A stretch of 64,000 nt of DNA from Pteria penguin. Its lineage: Eukaryota; Mollusca; Bivalvia; Pterioida; Pteriidae. The translations under genes were made by a program, and so were the position numbers. The stretch spans positions 2,604,001 through 2,668,000 of the forward strand of contig CM068588.1 of assembly GCA_035048485.1 (NCBI GenBank), read 5' to 3'. Each line of letters begins with the position of its first letter. Position 1 is the first letter of the stretch. This document shows, piece after piece, positions 55,201 to 64,000 of this stretch. The notes beneath the pieces were generated by a model that worked only from the letters and a program-made list of their open reading frames with translations, was not told the origin of the DNA and did not search any database.

Positions 55201-58200
55201 GTGTAACACTTGGAGGAGAAAGTATGTCATACAAGTGTCAGAATGAGTTCAGTGATTATCAGTGTAACACTTGGAGGAGAAAGTAAGTCATACAAGTGTC
55301 AGAATGAGTTAAGTGAGTATCAGTGTAACACATGGAGGAGAAAGTAAGTCATACAAGTGTCAGAATGAGCTCAGTGAGTATCAGTGTAACACATGGTTCA
55401 AATGGTAAGGTAAACATGGTGAAGTGGTCATGAGGTTAGCATATGGTTCGAATGGTAGGCAAAGTGGTTCAGAGTTTAACTCATGATTCATATGGCAAGG
55501 TAAAGTAGTTATTTGAAAATTAATACATGGTTTAAATGGTAAGGCAAAGTGGTTATGTTTAATGTATGGTTCAGATGGTAAGTCAAAGTAGTTTGACTTT
55601 CGGCTGATCATTATTGATCATGCAATCAAGGAAATAAATAATCTCACCAAAGCTTTGCTTTCATGTACATGTAGTTTTGGTGGGATAGAAGGGGGATGGT
55701 GGTGGTTAGATATGTGAAATCTAATCCATAGCTGGAGACAGGAATGAAAAAAGTGATGAGTTGAATATTGATTTGTTAGTGTGATTCTTGTTTAACATCA
55801 CATGAGATTATCGTACTCACATGGGGTAGCAGTGAGAGATCTTTCACAATCACGTCCATCATAATGTGGGAGTACTGGGAAGACTTGAACCTGAGGCTTC
55901 TTGATCATAAGTGAAACAGCAAACCTGAGACTTATTGGTCATAAATCAAGTACCAAACCTGAGACTTATTGGTTACAAGTCAAGCACCAAATTTGAGACT
56001 TATCTGTTACAAGTCAAGCACCGAACCCAAGTTTTCTTGGTTACAAGTCAAGCACCAAACACAACAATTCTAAGTCACAAGTCAAGCTCCAGACCTGAGA
56101 CTTATCGGTCACAAGTCAAGCATGGAACTCAGACTGTTTGGTCACAAGTCAAGCACCAAACCCAAGAATTCTGGGTCAAAAGTCAAGCACCAGACTCGAG
56201 AATTCTCGGTCACAAGTCAAGCACCAAACCTCTGAAGCTAAGAGGCTAATTTGAATAATGAAGTCAATGCAAGATTATCAAAATATATTGTACTGCATGT
56301 CATAAGTGATAGAAAATGTAAAGTTCTTCATTTGACCAGTCGGTTGTAAGTGATACCTTTGTGTATAAGTTTGCCAGGCAGTTGAGTTGTAAGTGATACC
56401 TTTGTGTATAAGTTTGCCAGGCAGTTGAGTTGTAAGTGATACCTTTGTGTATAAGTTTACCAGGCAGTTGTGTTGTGAGTGATACCTTTGTGTATAAGTT
56501 TACCAGGCAGTTGAGTTGTGAGTGATACCTTTGTGTATAAGTTGGCCAGGCAGTTGTGTTGTGAGTGATACCTTTGTGTATAAGTTTACCAGGCAGTTGT
56601 GTTGTGAGTGATACCTTTGTGTATAAGTTTACCACGCAGTTGAGTTGTAAGTGATACCTTTGTGTATAAGTTTACAACGCAGTTGTGTTGTAAGTGATAC
56701 CTTTGTGTATAAGTTTGCCAGGCAGTTGTGTTGTGAGTGATACCTTTGTGTATAAGTTTACCACGCAGTTGTGTTATAAGTGATACCTTTGTGTATGAGT
56801 TTGCCAGCAGTTGTGTTGTGAGTGATACCTTTGTGTATAAGTTTACCAGGCAGTTGTGTTATAAGTGATACCTTTGTGTATGAGTTTGCCAGCAGTTGTG
56901 TTGTGAGTGATACCTTTGTATATAAGTTTACCAGGCAGTTGTGTTGTAAGTATAAATTTACCTTTAATTATCAAATCTACCTCTTCTATAATTTGGGTAA
57001 TCATTAATGATCAGTTTTATATTGTACAGGGGAGAAGAACTTTACATGTGATATATGTAACAAGAGTTTTTACACGAAGACAATACTCGATGCTCATAAG
57101 ATAACGCACGGGGAAGATCGGCCATTCCTTTGTGACATGTGTGGCTTCACAAGCAAGAGCCAATCAGATCTCTCAACACACAAAAGAATTCATTCAGGTC
57201 TGTATCTGGGGGAAAAAAAGCATACAGTTTTCAACATGAACTGTGTTGTGGGATGTAAATTGACCTATTTTACAAAATATACCAAGGCTAACAAACATTA
57301 CATAATGGATCATACACTGGAGTAATGGTGGATCATGCACTGATTCAGGGGTGGGAAATGGGGATCCAAACCTATCCTAAAATACATCCTAAATGGATTT
57401 CCTTTACTTTTGAATTAAACTTCATAGCTAGTCAGCTACCAGTACTGAGAGTTATTGTGATATCAAAAAGCAATTAACATTTTACTAAACACGAGAGATT
57501 AAATTCTGGTACATACATGTTGATTACAGAAAAGCCTACACAAGTTTAATTCGAACATGTTCGTTTTAATAATAAGATAGAGAAAATAATGGTCAGAATC
57601 ATTATTGACATTTTAACTATAAATCTTCTCTAAGAAATGTCATAAGTTATACAGTTAAACCTGCTTTAAAGACCACCTGCATTAAGCAATTGCCTGTCTT
57701 TAACAACCACCTTTTTCTGTTCCACTAAATGTCTATACAGAATCAACCTTCATTAAGGGGCCAGGTGCCACAAGTGGTCATTTTTCAACCTTCCTTTTGG
57801 TAGTGGCTTAAACCAGGTTTTACTGTAAACAAAAGGTTGAATATTGAAATCTATATGATTCAGAGTAGTTTGATTAAACCATCTTATTTATAGGAAAGGT
57901 ATTCCGCTGCGACCTCCCAGATTGTTCCTACTCCACCCCTCGTCTTGGGTCGTTCCGGCAACATTGTAACTCTCACCTGAATAAACGAGACTTCCAGTGT
58001 CATACCTGTGGAAAAGTATTTATTGATAAGAAAACCTTAACCACCCATGAGAAAATGCATTCTGGGAATAAACCATTCAAATGTACGGAATGTTGGTACG
58101 CGACGTACAGAAAAGACAAGTATAACGAACACATGAAGAAACGTCACGGGGCCAACCCTACGGCAAAACGAAAAATGCCTGTACCGAGTAAAATGCGTAG

Positions 58201-58366
58201 GGAACTAGAAGAACAGGGGTGGATCCCGAAAAGTGACAGTGGTGGAGGGTGTGGTAATCTTGACCTGGCAGCATCACAAATTTCTAACAATGTTGTAGCT
58301 AACTTCTCTTTGCCAGAACAGACGTTTGTCACTGGTCTTGAGTCATATATACAATTTTTACAATGA
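48296..58366 (+). CDS. BTB-BACK-C2H2 zinc-finger protein, six exons, eight fingers
   Basis: Probable nuclear DNA-binding regulator. Six exons join with matching phases into one frame of 867 residues from the internal ATG at 48296 to the TGA. Residues about 1-115 form a BTB domain (HFRKAGKYCDATVSVGDRHF, FMYTGDICI). About 125-240 look like a BACK domain (IAMKFKDLRLKEECVSFL, SWMTQDLKHREC). A polar linker carries basic clusters (PRKRK near 349 and KKKRK at 512-516, likely nuclear localisation signals). C2H2 fingers start at 575, 603, 631, 661, 689, 716, 746 and 774. Finger 6 has a long CX4C knuckle and finger 8 ends HX4H. In-frame sequence before the ATG (LDFTDERQ) also looks like BTB N-terminal sequence, so the true start probably lies in an unseen upstream exon. 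The exact orthologue was not recognised. Two of its introns hold minisatellites built from the splice-donor region. Confidence 0.88.
49380..49490 (+). mobile_element. SINE family 2, 3' fragment
   Basis: Only the 3' part is present: TTTCTCTGCAATGCACGCGG, CAGATGCCATCACC and a tail AACAATAATCAGTC. It is in the first visible intron of the BTB-ZF gene, about 90 bp after the donor. Confidence 0.65.
50318..50800 (+). repeat. Modular dispersed repeat with terminal hairpin
   Basis: Begins with a hairpin, ATGCCCCCGCCA paired to TGGCAGGGGGCAT, then GTCCGTCCTTCTG, then three units with TTGGTTTCTGGATGATAACT. It lies in a BTB-ZF intron. Confidence 0.6.
51153..51595 (+). CDS. BTB-ZF linker exon
   Basis: 443-nt exon from acceptor TTCTAAATACAG to donor GTAAAA, entering in phase 1 and ending in phase 0. 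It encodes a basic patch (SVPRKRKGNPRKFKK) and a low-complexity Ser/Thr/Gln-rich linker. Three imperfect repeats of about 30 residues can be seen around ESCAFDSKQ, QFSAHDSKQ and ECSAFDSFP. Confidence 0.8.
51575..52140. repeat. 57-bp intronic minisatellite derived from an exon end plus splice donor
   Basis: About nine units. The real exon end reads CATGCATAGAACCTACACAG followed by GTAAAACATAGGTACAAAG. The first repeat reads CATGCATGGAACCTACACAC then GTAAAGTATAGGTACAAAG. Later units have CCCACATGGGTAGAGTATAG, so their donor is weakened. It lies in the BTB-ZF gene. Confidence 0.88.
52395..52592 (-). mobile_element. SINE family 2, degraded
   Basis: Reverse-complement matches include CATCAGGCCGATGCCGTCAC, AAAGATCCCTCACTGCTCAG and a degraded head (AGCTTGATCAGTTAGATGC). 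It is in a BTB-ZF intron. Confidence 0.65.
52938..53250 (+). repeat. Modular dispersed repeat
   Basis: Starts ACGCCCCAGGATCGACAGAT and GGGGGCATATT, then CTGTCTGCTTGTTTG, one ATAACTTTTGAAATGG core unit, and ends TTCACAAACACATCTTGTTC. It lies in a BTB-ZF intron shortly before the NLS exon. Confidence 0.6.
53355..53484 (+). CDS. BTB-ZF small exon with nuclear localisation signal
   Basis: 130-nt exon from acceptor TTTTTTTCAG to donor GTACAA (a weak donor), phase 0 to phase 1. It encodes an acidic stretch and then LPLKKKRKLP, a typical monopartite nuclear localisation signal. Confidence 0.72.
53801..54083 (+). mobile_element. SINE family 2, full length, with 17-bp target duplication
   Basis: 283-bp copy with box A TGGCCTAGTGGATAGGG, box B GGTTTGACTC and an ATCAATCAATCAATCA tail. 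It is flanked by ATGTAATATARTGACAA (53784-53800 and 54084-54100, one difference), a target duplication typical of LINE-assisted insertion. It lies in the intron before the zinc-finger 1-3 exon. Confidence 0.9.
54158..54550 (+). CDS. BTB-ZF exon with zinc fingers 1-3
   Basis: 393-nt exon from acceptor TTACCTTACAG to donor GTAAGT, phase 1 to phase 1. Fingers are CEFC...HMQKH, CADC...HRYKH and CPEC...HMRLH. The last 14 bases plus the donor recur in every unit of the following minisatellite. Confidence 0.88.
54537..55398. repeat. 61-bp intronic minisatellite repeating an intact splice donor
   Basis: About 14 units. Each contains ACATGGAGGAGAAA then GTAAGTCATACAAGTGTCAG, the same as the end of the zinc-finger 1-3 exon and its donor. 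A few units have GTATGT instead of GTAAGT. The period is 61 (starts at 54541, 54602, 54663). Confidence 0.93.
55395..55600. repeat. Degenerate tandem repeat, about four copies of 50-60 bp
   Basis: Units contain ATGGTTCAAATGGTAAGGYA and AAGTGGTTATG. Confidence 0.6.
55790..55915 (-). mobile_element. Degenerate SINE-like sequence
   Basis: The reverse complement carries a box B-like CAGGTTCAAGTC and AAAGATCTCTCACTGCTACC as in family 2, but the rest is diverged. A 34-bp array follows directly. Confidence 0.4.
55915..56235. repeat. About 34-bp degenerate tandem repeat, nine to ten copies
   Basis: Units contain GGTCACAAGTCAAGCACCAA and ACCTGAGACTTATT. It seems to begin inside the degraded SINE-like sequence just before it. 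Confidence 0.75.
56340..56945. repeat. 44-bp minisatellite, about 14 copies
   Basis: The unit contains GTAAGTGATACCTTTGTGTA and TAAGTTTRCCAGGCAGTTG. It ends about 85 bp before the acceptor of the zinc-finger 4-5 exon. Confidence 0.88.
57030..57197 (+). CDS. BTB-ZF exon with zinc fingers 4-5
   Basis: 168-nt exon from acceptor TATTGTACAG to donor GTCTGT (weak), phase 1 to phase 1. Fingers are CDIC...HKITH and CDMC...HKRIH. The join with the previous exon gives HGGEREKNF, a standard inter-finger linker. Confidence 0.85.
57894..58366 (+). CDS. BTB-ZF last exon with zinc fingers 6-8 and stop
   Basis: 473 nt from acceptor TATTTATAG to TGA at 58364-58366. Fingers are CDLPDC...HCNSH, CHTC...HEKMH and CTEC...HMKKRH. 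A tail of about 70 residues follows, with basic sequence (KRKMPVPSKMRRELEEQGW) and then a hydrophobic end. No convincing AATAAA was seen close downstream. Confidence 0.87.
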
Positions 58367-58519
58367 GTTATTGACATATATTGTTGATTGCTATTCCATG
58401 ATATTACACAGCGTCCTCCCTGTGCTGCCTGTGCATGTGCTGACATGCAGTAAGATCTAGATTTTGCTTATCTGCACAGAATTAATCACTATTACATTGC
58501 ATCATGGTGATGTGTTTGT

Positions 58520-59510
58520 CAGCGCTGTTAAAGTAATCGTTACAAACAACGTGTTGATTGTGCTTACTACCGCAGGTTGTGTCATATCTACAAAGCAGTA
58601 TATTGGTTGTGCTTGCTAGCACAGTCTTTATCTTCCTATAGAGCAGTATATTGATTGTTTGTGCTGTATTATAAAGTAGTAAAATGATTGTGCTTGTACT
58701 GTTATAAAGCAGGGTATTGATTGTGCTTCTCAGCAGTTTGTGCTGTATGATAAAGCACTCTATTGATTGTATTTGCCAGCACATTTTGTGCTGTAACATT
58801 AAAAGCATAGCAATTGTGTTTGCCAGCAGCGTTGAAGTTACCATTACCAAGCAGTATTTTATTGATTGTGCTTCTCAGCAGTTTGTGCTGTATGATAAAG
58901 CACTCTATCGATTGTGTTTGCAAGCACATATTGTGCTGTAACATAAAAAACATAACAATTGTATTTGCCAGCAGTGTTGAAGTTACCATTACCAAGCAGT
59001 ATATATATTGTGCATGTCAACAATTTGTGCTGTATGATAAAGCAGTCTATTAATTGTTTGCCAGCACATTTTGTACTGTAATGTAGCATAGTGATTGTAT
59101 TTACTTGTACTGTTGAAGTTACCATTACCAAGCAGTATTGTGCTTGTTAACAATTGTGCTGTATTATGAAGCGGCCTTGGTTGTGCTTACCAGCACTGTT
59201 TGTACTGGATTGTAATGCAGCATATTGATTGTGCTAGCTAAAACTCTTTGTGCTGTACTTAAATTTTAAAGCAAGAAAATTATTCTACCTGTCAGCTTAT
59301 TTTGATTTGTAGTGTAAAGCAACATATTGATTGTGTTTGCCATTACTTTGTGCTGTATTATAAAGTAGCATTTTTATTGTGCTCTCTAGCACAGTCTGTG
59401 CTGTATTAGCAGCATATTTGTAGTGTTTGCCAACAAAGTTTGTGCTGTTATATAAAGCTGTCTAGCATAGTTCACACTGTGTCAGAAAGCAGCATATCTG
59501 ACGTGTTTAC
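58520..59510. repeat. About 60-bp degenerate tandem repeat
   Basis: Units contain ATTGATTGTGCTTGCCAGCA and TTTGTGCTGTATGATAAAGC. About 15 diverged copies lie directly downstream of the BTB-ZF stop codon, possibly in its 3' untranslated region. Confidence 0.75.
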
Positions 59511-59850
59511 TAGAAAAAAATTGTGGTATTATACTACCGAGTCTTTACTAGATGTGCCATTAAACGTTTTAAATTATATATACATTGTTTCATTTCTGTA
59601 TAAAACGTTTTGCTTGTTCAAGGATGTAAGAGAAATCGAATTTAACTTCTTCACTGGTCAGTCAGGATAGCTGAAAAAATTCTTTTAGCCCGAGGACAAA
59701 TTTACGATCCCCACAAGCGTTGATACCAAGTACATGTAATTAAATATACAATATTTTTCCCTCCATAGTATAATGAAAACTTAAAAAAATAACTGTATGA
59801 AAACTGCTGTTCTTTTTCGTACCATACATATTTCTAAAAGTCGTGTCGGT

Positions 59851-60444
59851 AATACACCGATCCACTTTTCAGCATAGAAAGCGATGTTTGGCGGACTTTT
59901 GATTGTTATATTTATGACGTCATAATCAAATGTCGGACTTGTCCAACCTTGAATGACGTCATCATAGTCAGATTTTGCGCTAAAGTGCTTGACTTTTGAC
60001 GAAAGTGGAACGGTCTATTGACTGATCGCCATATGTCCGACATCGCATCTTTTGGCACTCTTTTTCATTCTAACGTCATAAATAATAGGCCCGTCAAACA
60101 TTAATTTACTTGTGACGTCATAATGAAATTACGTAATGACGTGGTGAAAGTTGGATTTGGCGATCCCTCAATACACCTATTTCCTTCAAACAAACTCATT
60201 AACGTTCCCTCCAAATCGACCGGAATGACGTCATATTACATTATGACGTAATAAATTTGGAGGGAACGTTAATCAATACACCGATCCACTTTCGTCGAAT
60301 ATTAAGCATTTTAGCGCAAAATACGACTATGATGACGTCACGCAAGGTTGGACAAGTCGGACATTTGACTATGACGTCATAAGTAAAACAATCAAAAGTC
60401 CGCCAAACATCGCTTTCTATGCTTTAAAGTGGATTGGTGTATTT
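59851..60444. mobile_element. Foldback MITE with CRE-like palindromes
   Basis: Arms of about 180 bases (59851-60030 and 60265-60444), each starting and ending with an ATACACCGATCCACTTT-like motif. A second palindrome lies in the middle (60198-60216 with 60255-60273). There are six perfect TGACGTCA octamers in 594 bp. Confidence 0.8.
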
Positions 60445-61039
60445 GCCGTCCAGTGTTGCAGCTCCACAGTAAAGACGTCTCTGTTGCATACATAATCAGT
60501 TGACTGCAATTTTTAATCAACAAGTCTGTAAAGCATCGGACTAGCGGGTTACTGCTAATTTCGAACCCAGTAATAATATTAAAGATTTATTTTTCTCGCA
60601 CCTTTGTTAGTAGGTTTGTTTCCAGTCCCGGATGTAGATTGCATGGTCATGTGACCTTTATCGGGGGTGTGACATGGTTGTGTAACTTTTAATGTAGGGT
60701 ATTAGAGAACAGGTAAACAGAATTAATGGTGACAGATACGCTCTGGTCGTCTCGTGAGAAAATTTCTCTGTAATCAGAATATTTTCTTCATTTACTTCTA
60801 ATACCGTTTTCAGTTTTGTGTTACCCTGATTACTCCTTTTTCAGTGGACATCATAAGAAAATTTTCAAGTAAACGACGACATCTCGGATTTCATTCTCTT
60901 TTGATCATTAGACAAGGCCAATAACAATTATTAACCTTGTCCTATTTAGATGAGGAGATTAAATTATTGACTCGAATATTCCTACCGGCATGGATTACCA
61001 GTGCATTTATTCACTTGAAGGCTTGGACTTTGCTTGTAA

Positions 61040-62325
61040 TTTGCTTGATGCAGTCGAAACTTATCGGCCATTTTCCTGTACCTATACCGATCGTAACCTG
61101 CCATTCATTTCCTCTGTACTGATCGTAGTTAATCAGTCTTTTTTCCAGCACCGGTCGTAACTTACCTGTCATTTTCTTGTACCGACCATAACTAACCAGT
61201 CTTTTCCCTTAACTGATTGTCTTGATGGTCATTTCCCTGTACCGATCGTAATTTACCAGTTGTTTCCCTGTACCGATCGTAACTTACTGTCATTTCCCAG
61301 AACCAGTAGTAACTTGCTATCATTTCCCTGAACCAATAGTAACTTACCGTCATTTCCATGTACTAATCGTAGCTTTGCGTAATTCCCCTGTACCGATCGT
61401 AACTTTCCGTCATTTCCCTATACCGATCATAACTTACCGTCATTTTCCTGTATCGATCGTATCTTACCGTCATTTCCCTGTACCGATGATACCGTCATTT
61501 CCTTGTGCCGATCGTAACCTACCGTCATTTTCCTGTACTGATCGTAGCTTTCCGTAATTCCCCTGTACCGATCCTCCTAACTTACCGTCATTTCCCTGAA
61601 CGAATAGTAACTTGCCGTCATTTCCCTGCACTGATCGAACTTTCTGTAATTTCCCTGTACTAATAGTAACTTACCGTTATTTTCTGTACCAATAGTTAGT
61701 GGGAAGAAGTGAGAGGGGTAAGACATGGGGTGGGAGTAGGATGATGATAGAAATATTTTGGGTTGAACGGAGGGAGGAAAACTATTCCTCTTCCTGTCCT
61801 CTAGTTTATAATATAGTAACTTGCTATCATTTCCCTGAACCAATAGTAACTTACCGTCATTTCCATGTACTAATCGTAGCTTTGCGTAATTCCCCTGTAC
61901 CGATCGTAACTTTCCGTCATTTCCCTATACCGATCATAACTTACCGTCATTTTCCTGTACCGATCGTATCTTACCGTCATTTCCCTGTACCGATGATACC
62001 GTCATTTCCTTGTGCCGATCGTAACCTACCGTCATTTTCCTGTACTGATCGTAGCTTTCCGTAATTCCCCTGTACCGATCCTCCTAACTTACCGTCATTT
62101 CCCTGAACGAATAGTAACTTGCCGTCATTTCCCTGCACTGATCGAACTTTCTGTAATTTCCCTGTACTAATAGTAACTTACCGTTATTTTCTGTACCAAT
62201 AGTAAGTGGGAAGAAGTGAGAGGGGTAAGACATGGGGTGGGAGTAGGATGATGATACAAATATTTTGGGTTGAACGGAGGGAGGAAAACTATTCCTCTTC
62301 CTGTCCTCTCGTTTATAAACAGTGC
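61040..62325. repeat. About 30-bp degenerate array with a recent 507-bp tandem duplication
   Basis: Small units read TCATTTCCCTGTACCGATCG followed by TAACTTACCG. In addition, 61311-61817 and 61818-62324 are two long copies that differ at only about five sites by eye. Both include a non-array piece (GGTAAGACATGGGGTGGGAG). Confidence 0.88.
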
Positions 62326-62864
62326 ACAGCAAACAAACTATGGAAAGTGAACTAGAATGCCCAGGAAAAACATTTACACAACACGGAAATAAAGTTATAA
62401 AAACCCACTTCAGCGATTTTGGGAGGTTGATTTATTAATTGCACGACAGTTACAATCGAAACTTCTTTTGTGTATACCAACAACTGTATTTTCAACTTTG
62501 ATTTGACGAAAACACACGAGGAATTTCGACTATAACAGTTGTTGGGGTAATTTCGTGCTTGAACGATTTTATGCATCAATAAGATCAGGGATTTGTATTT
62601 GTCTGCAGATGCTATTTACTTAAATAGATTTTGTATATGTTTATTATTTGAACCATTCACCGTTGGAGCCTTGTTTTAGTAACCTAGTATCTAGTGACGA
62701 GGTCATATGACGTAGTGTATGGTTACTCGTGATGCAGAGATAGTGGTCATGTGTTCCAGCACTTAGATGCTTTGTCACACCGGGTATGTGACCATGAATG
62801 CCGTATAAGACCGAGGTGTACGTTATAAGTGTATACAGTTACCCTGGTCCCAGTTTCATATTTT
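62326..62864. other. Intergenic, nothing recognised
   Basis: No coding or repeat signal. The same holds for 63471-64000 and, apart from the repeats listed, for 60445-61040. Confidence 0.45.
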
Positions 62865-63470
62865 AATCCCCACTTATAAAACCGGAGGGGACTACAGGTT
62901 TCCACTCCGGTTGTCTGTCCGTCCGTCTGTCTGAAACACTTGGTTTTCCGGACTTTTTGGCAACCATTGAAGTTATGGACTTGAAATTTGGTATGTAGCT
63001 TAGTATCAATGAGTTTGGTTATGATTTGCCTATTTTTGGAAGAGTTACGGCCCTTGAACTTCGTAAACCTCTGGGATTTCACCGTTATGGAAACCGAGGT
63101 GGGGGCATGTATTGCTTTCAGCTATACTCATGCTTGTTTTACGTGTCTATCTGATTCGGAGGCATACTGTCATATGTAATATGGATAATTTTTGATCAAT
63201 TACCATATTCATTAGGACTATATATACTCTTTTCGGTCTGTCTGTCTCTCCGTTTGTCTGTGACACAAAGAAAAGGTGCAATATTGGCCATAACTTTTGG
63301 AGATTTAAAAATAGGGCTTTTATATTTCACATATTCGCTTATTTTAAAAACAACCCTGAAATGAATTTTTTATCTTGTTCCCTTTTTTATGATCCTTGAT
63401 CGACTTTGAAAAAAACTTTAAATTCGGCTACTGTCTGGGTATTTGTGTTTCACAATCACATCTTGTTGCT
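62865..63470 (+). repeat. Two modular dispersed repeats, side by side
   Basis: The first starts with a hairpin (CCGGAGGGGACTACAG...CTCCGG) and GTCTGTCCGTCCGTCTGTCT. The second starts near 63235 with GTCTGTCTGTCTCTCCG, has an ATAACTTTTGGAG core unit and ends TTTCACAATCACATCTTGTT. Confidence 0.5.
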
Positions 63471-64000
63471 ACTAATAGATATTTATTAGTAATGGAAATG
63501 GGAGCTTGAGTCAAACATATAGAGTACATCATATGTTAATATGGTCTGGAATTGAAGAAACAAGAAGAAATGAAACATGATTTCTAAATTTCCATAAATT
63601 TGAGCTTTAAAAATTGAAAAAAAATAAATATATATAAGGAAATTTATGAGAAATTTTGTAAAACTTCGGTGCTGGTTCATATCGAGGCTTCTCTCGAATT
63701 CTGGAAAATTTTAAAGTGAGTGGAAGTCGGCACGGTATACAACATGGATTTGATAAGTCAAACTTACGAAAGTTAGAAATGTACATGCGCAGCCTTGTAG
63801 CACCATGACAAAGGAGTTAGTATTAAACGATTGTACAATTTTGAAAAAAGAAATAGAAAAATAAATCACGTTTTCATTTTATATTAGAATTTATTTTTAC
63901 AAAGTTATTGTTTTAAATTTCATTATTCATTCATGTCCTTACTCTGAATGCTTTATTGTCGTGCACTTTTGAGCGACTTTATGTGATTTTGTTTTACCCC

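Overview
The window is animal nuclear DNA with long introns, GT-AG splice sites, many tRNA-derived SINEs, microsatellites and minisatellites, and short foldback transposons. The repeat content (SINEs ending in ATCA repeats, and modular elements with GTCTGTCTG-type ends and 'ATAACTTTTGA' core units) and the divergence of the proteins from vertebrate ones point to a mollusc, most likely a bivalve. That taxonomic call is an inference from remembered repeat families, not from a search.

Three spliced genes can be supported. (1) A proton/myo-inositol cotransporter (SLC2A13 type) lies on the minus strand. Its start codon is at 19977, and six coding exons run leftward to 777. The C-terminal part lies beyond the left edge. 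(2) A small membrane protein related to cysteine- and tyrosine-rich protein 1 (CYYR1, Shisa-like superfamily) lies on the minus strand. Three exons between 36317 and 32659 encode a Tyr-rich ectodomain, one transmembrane helix and a Pro/Tyr-rich tail; the first exon was not found. (3) A BTB-BACK-C2H2 zinc-finger protein lies on the plus strand in six exons from 48244 to 58366, with eight zinc fingers. From the internal ATG at 48296 its exons join into one open frame of 867 residues. The exon phases agree across every junction in all three genes. The genes show no functional link to one another and no operon-like arrangement.

The rest, well over 90% of the window, is repeats. From left to right: minisatellites at 0.5, 3.1 and 7.6-9.2 kb; a perfect 97-bp foldback element at 3.8 kb; a 1.38-kb inverted-repeat element inserted in a SINE at 4.6-6.0 kb; a large array at 15-16.4 kb; a degraded reading frame at 17.5-18.0 kb; a 1.7-kb inverted-repeat element at 23-25 kb; arrays at 26.3, 28.4-30.8 (48-bp unit), 32.0, 33.1-34.1, 34.9-35.6, 38.8-39.9 and 45.5-46.9 kb (42-bp unit); foldback elements at 40.6-41.5, 45.0 and 59.9-60.4 kb; and degenerate arrays over most of 54.5-62.3 kb.

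The most interesting signal is that three separate intronic minisatellites, in the two right-hand genes, start at a 5' splice site. They appear to be copies of the exon end plus the splice donor: 33.1-34.1 kb from the exon ending at 34212, 51.6-52.1 kb from the exon ending at 51595, and 54.5-55.4 kb from the exon ending at 54550. In the last case about 14 donor-like sites lie in tandem. No RNA genes other than SINE heads, no CRISPR arrays and no prokaryotic features were seen.
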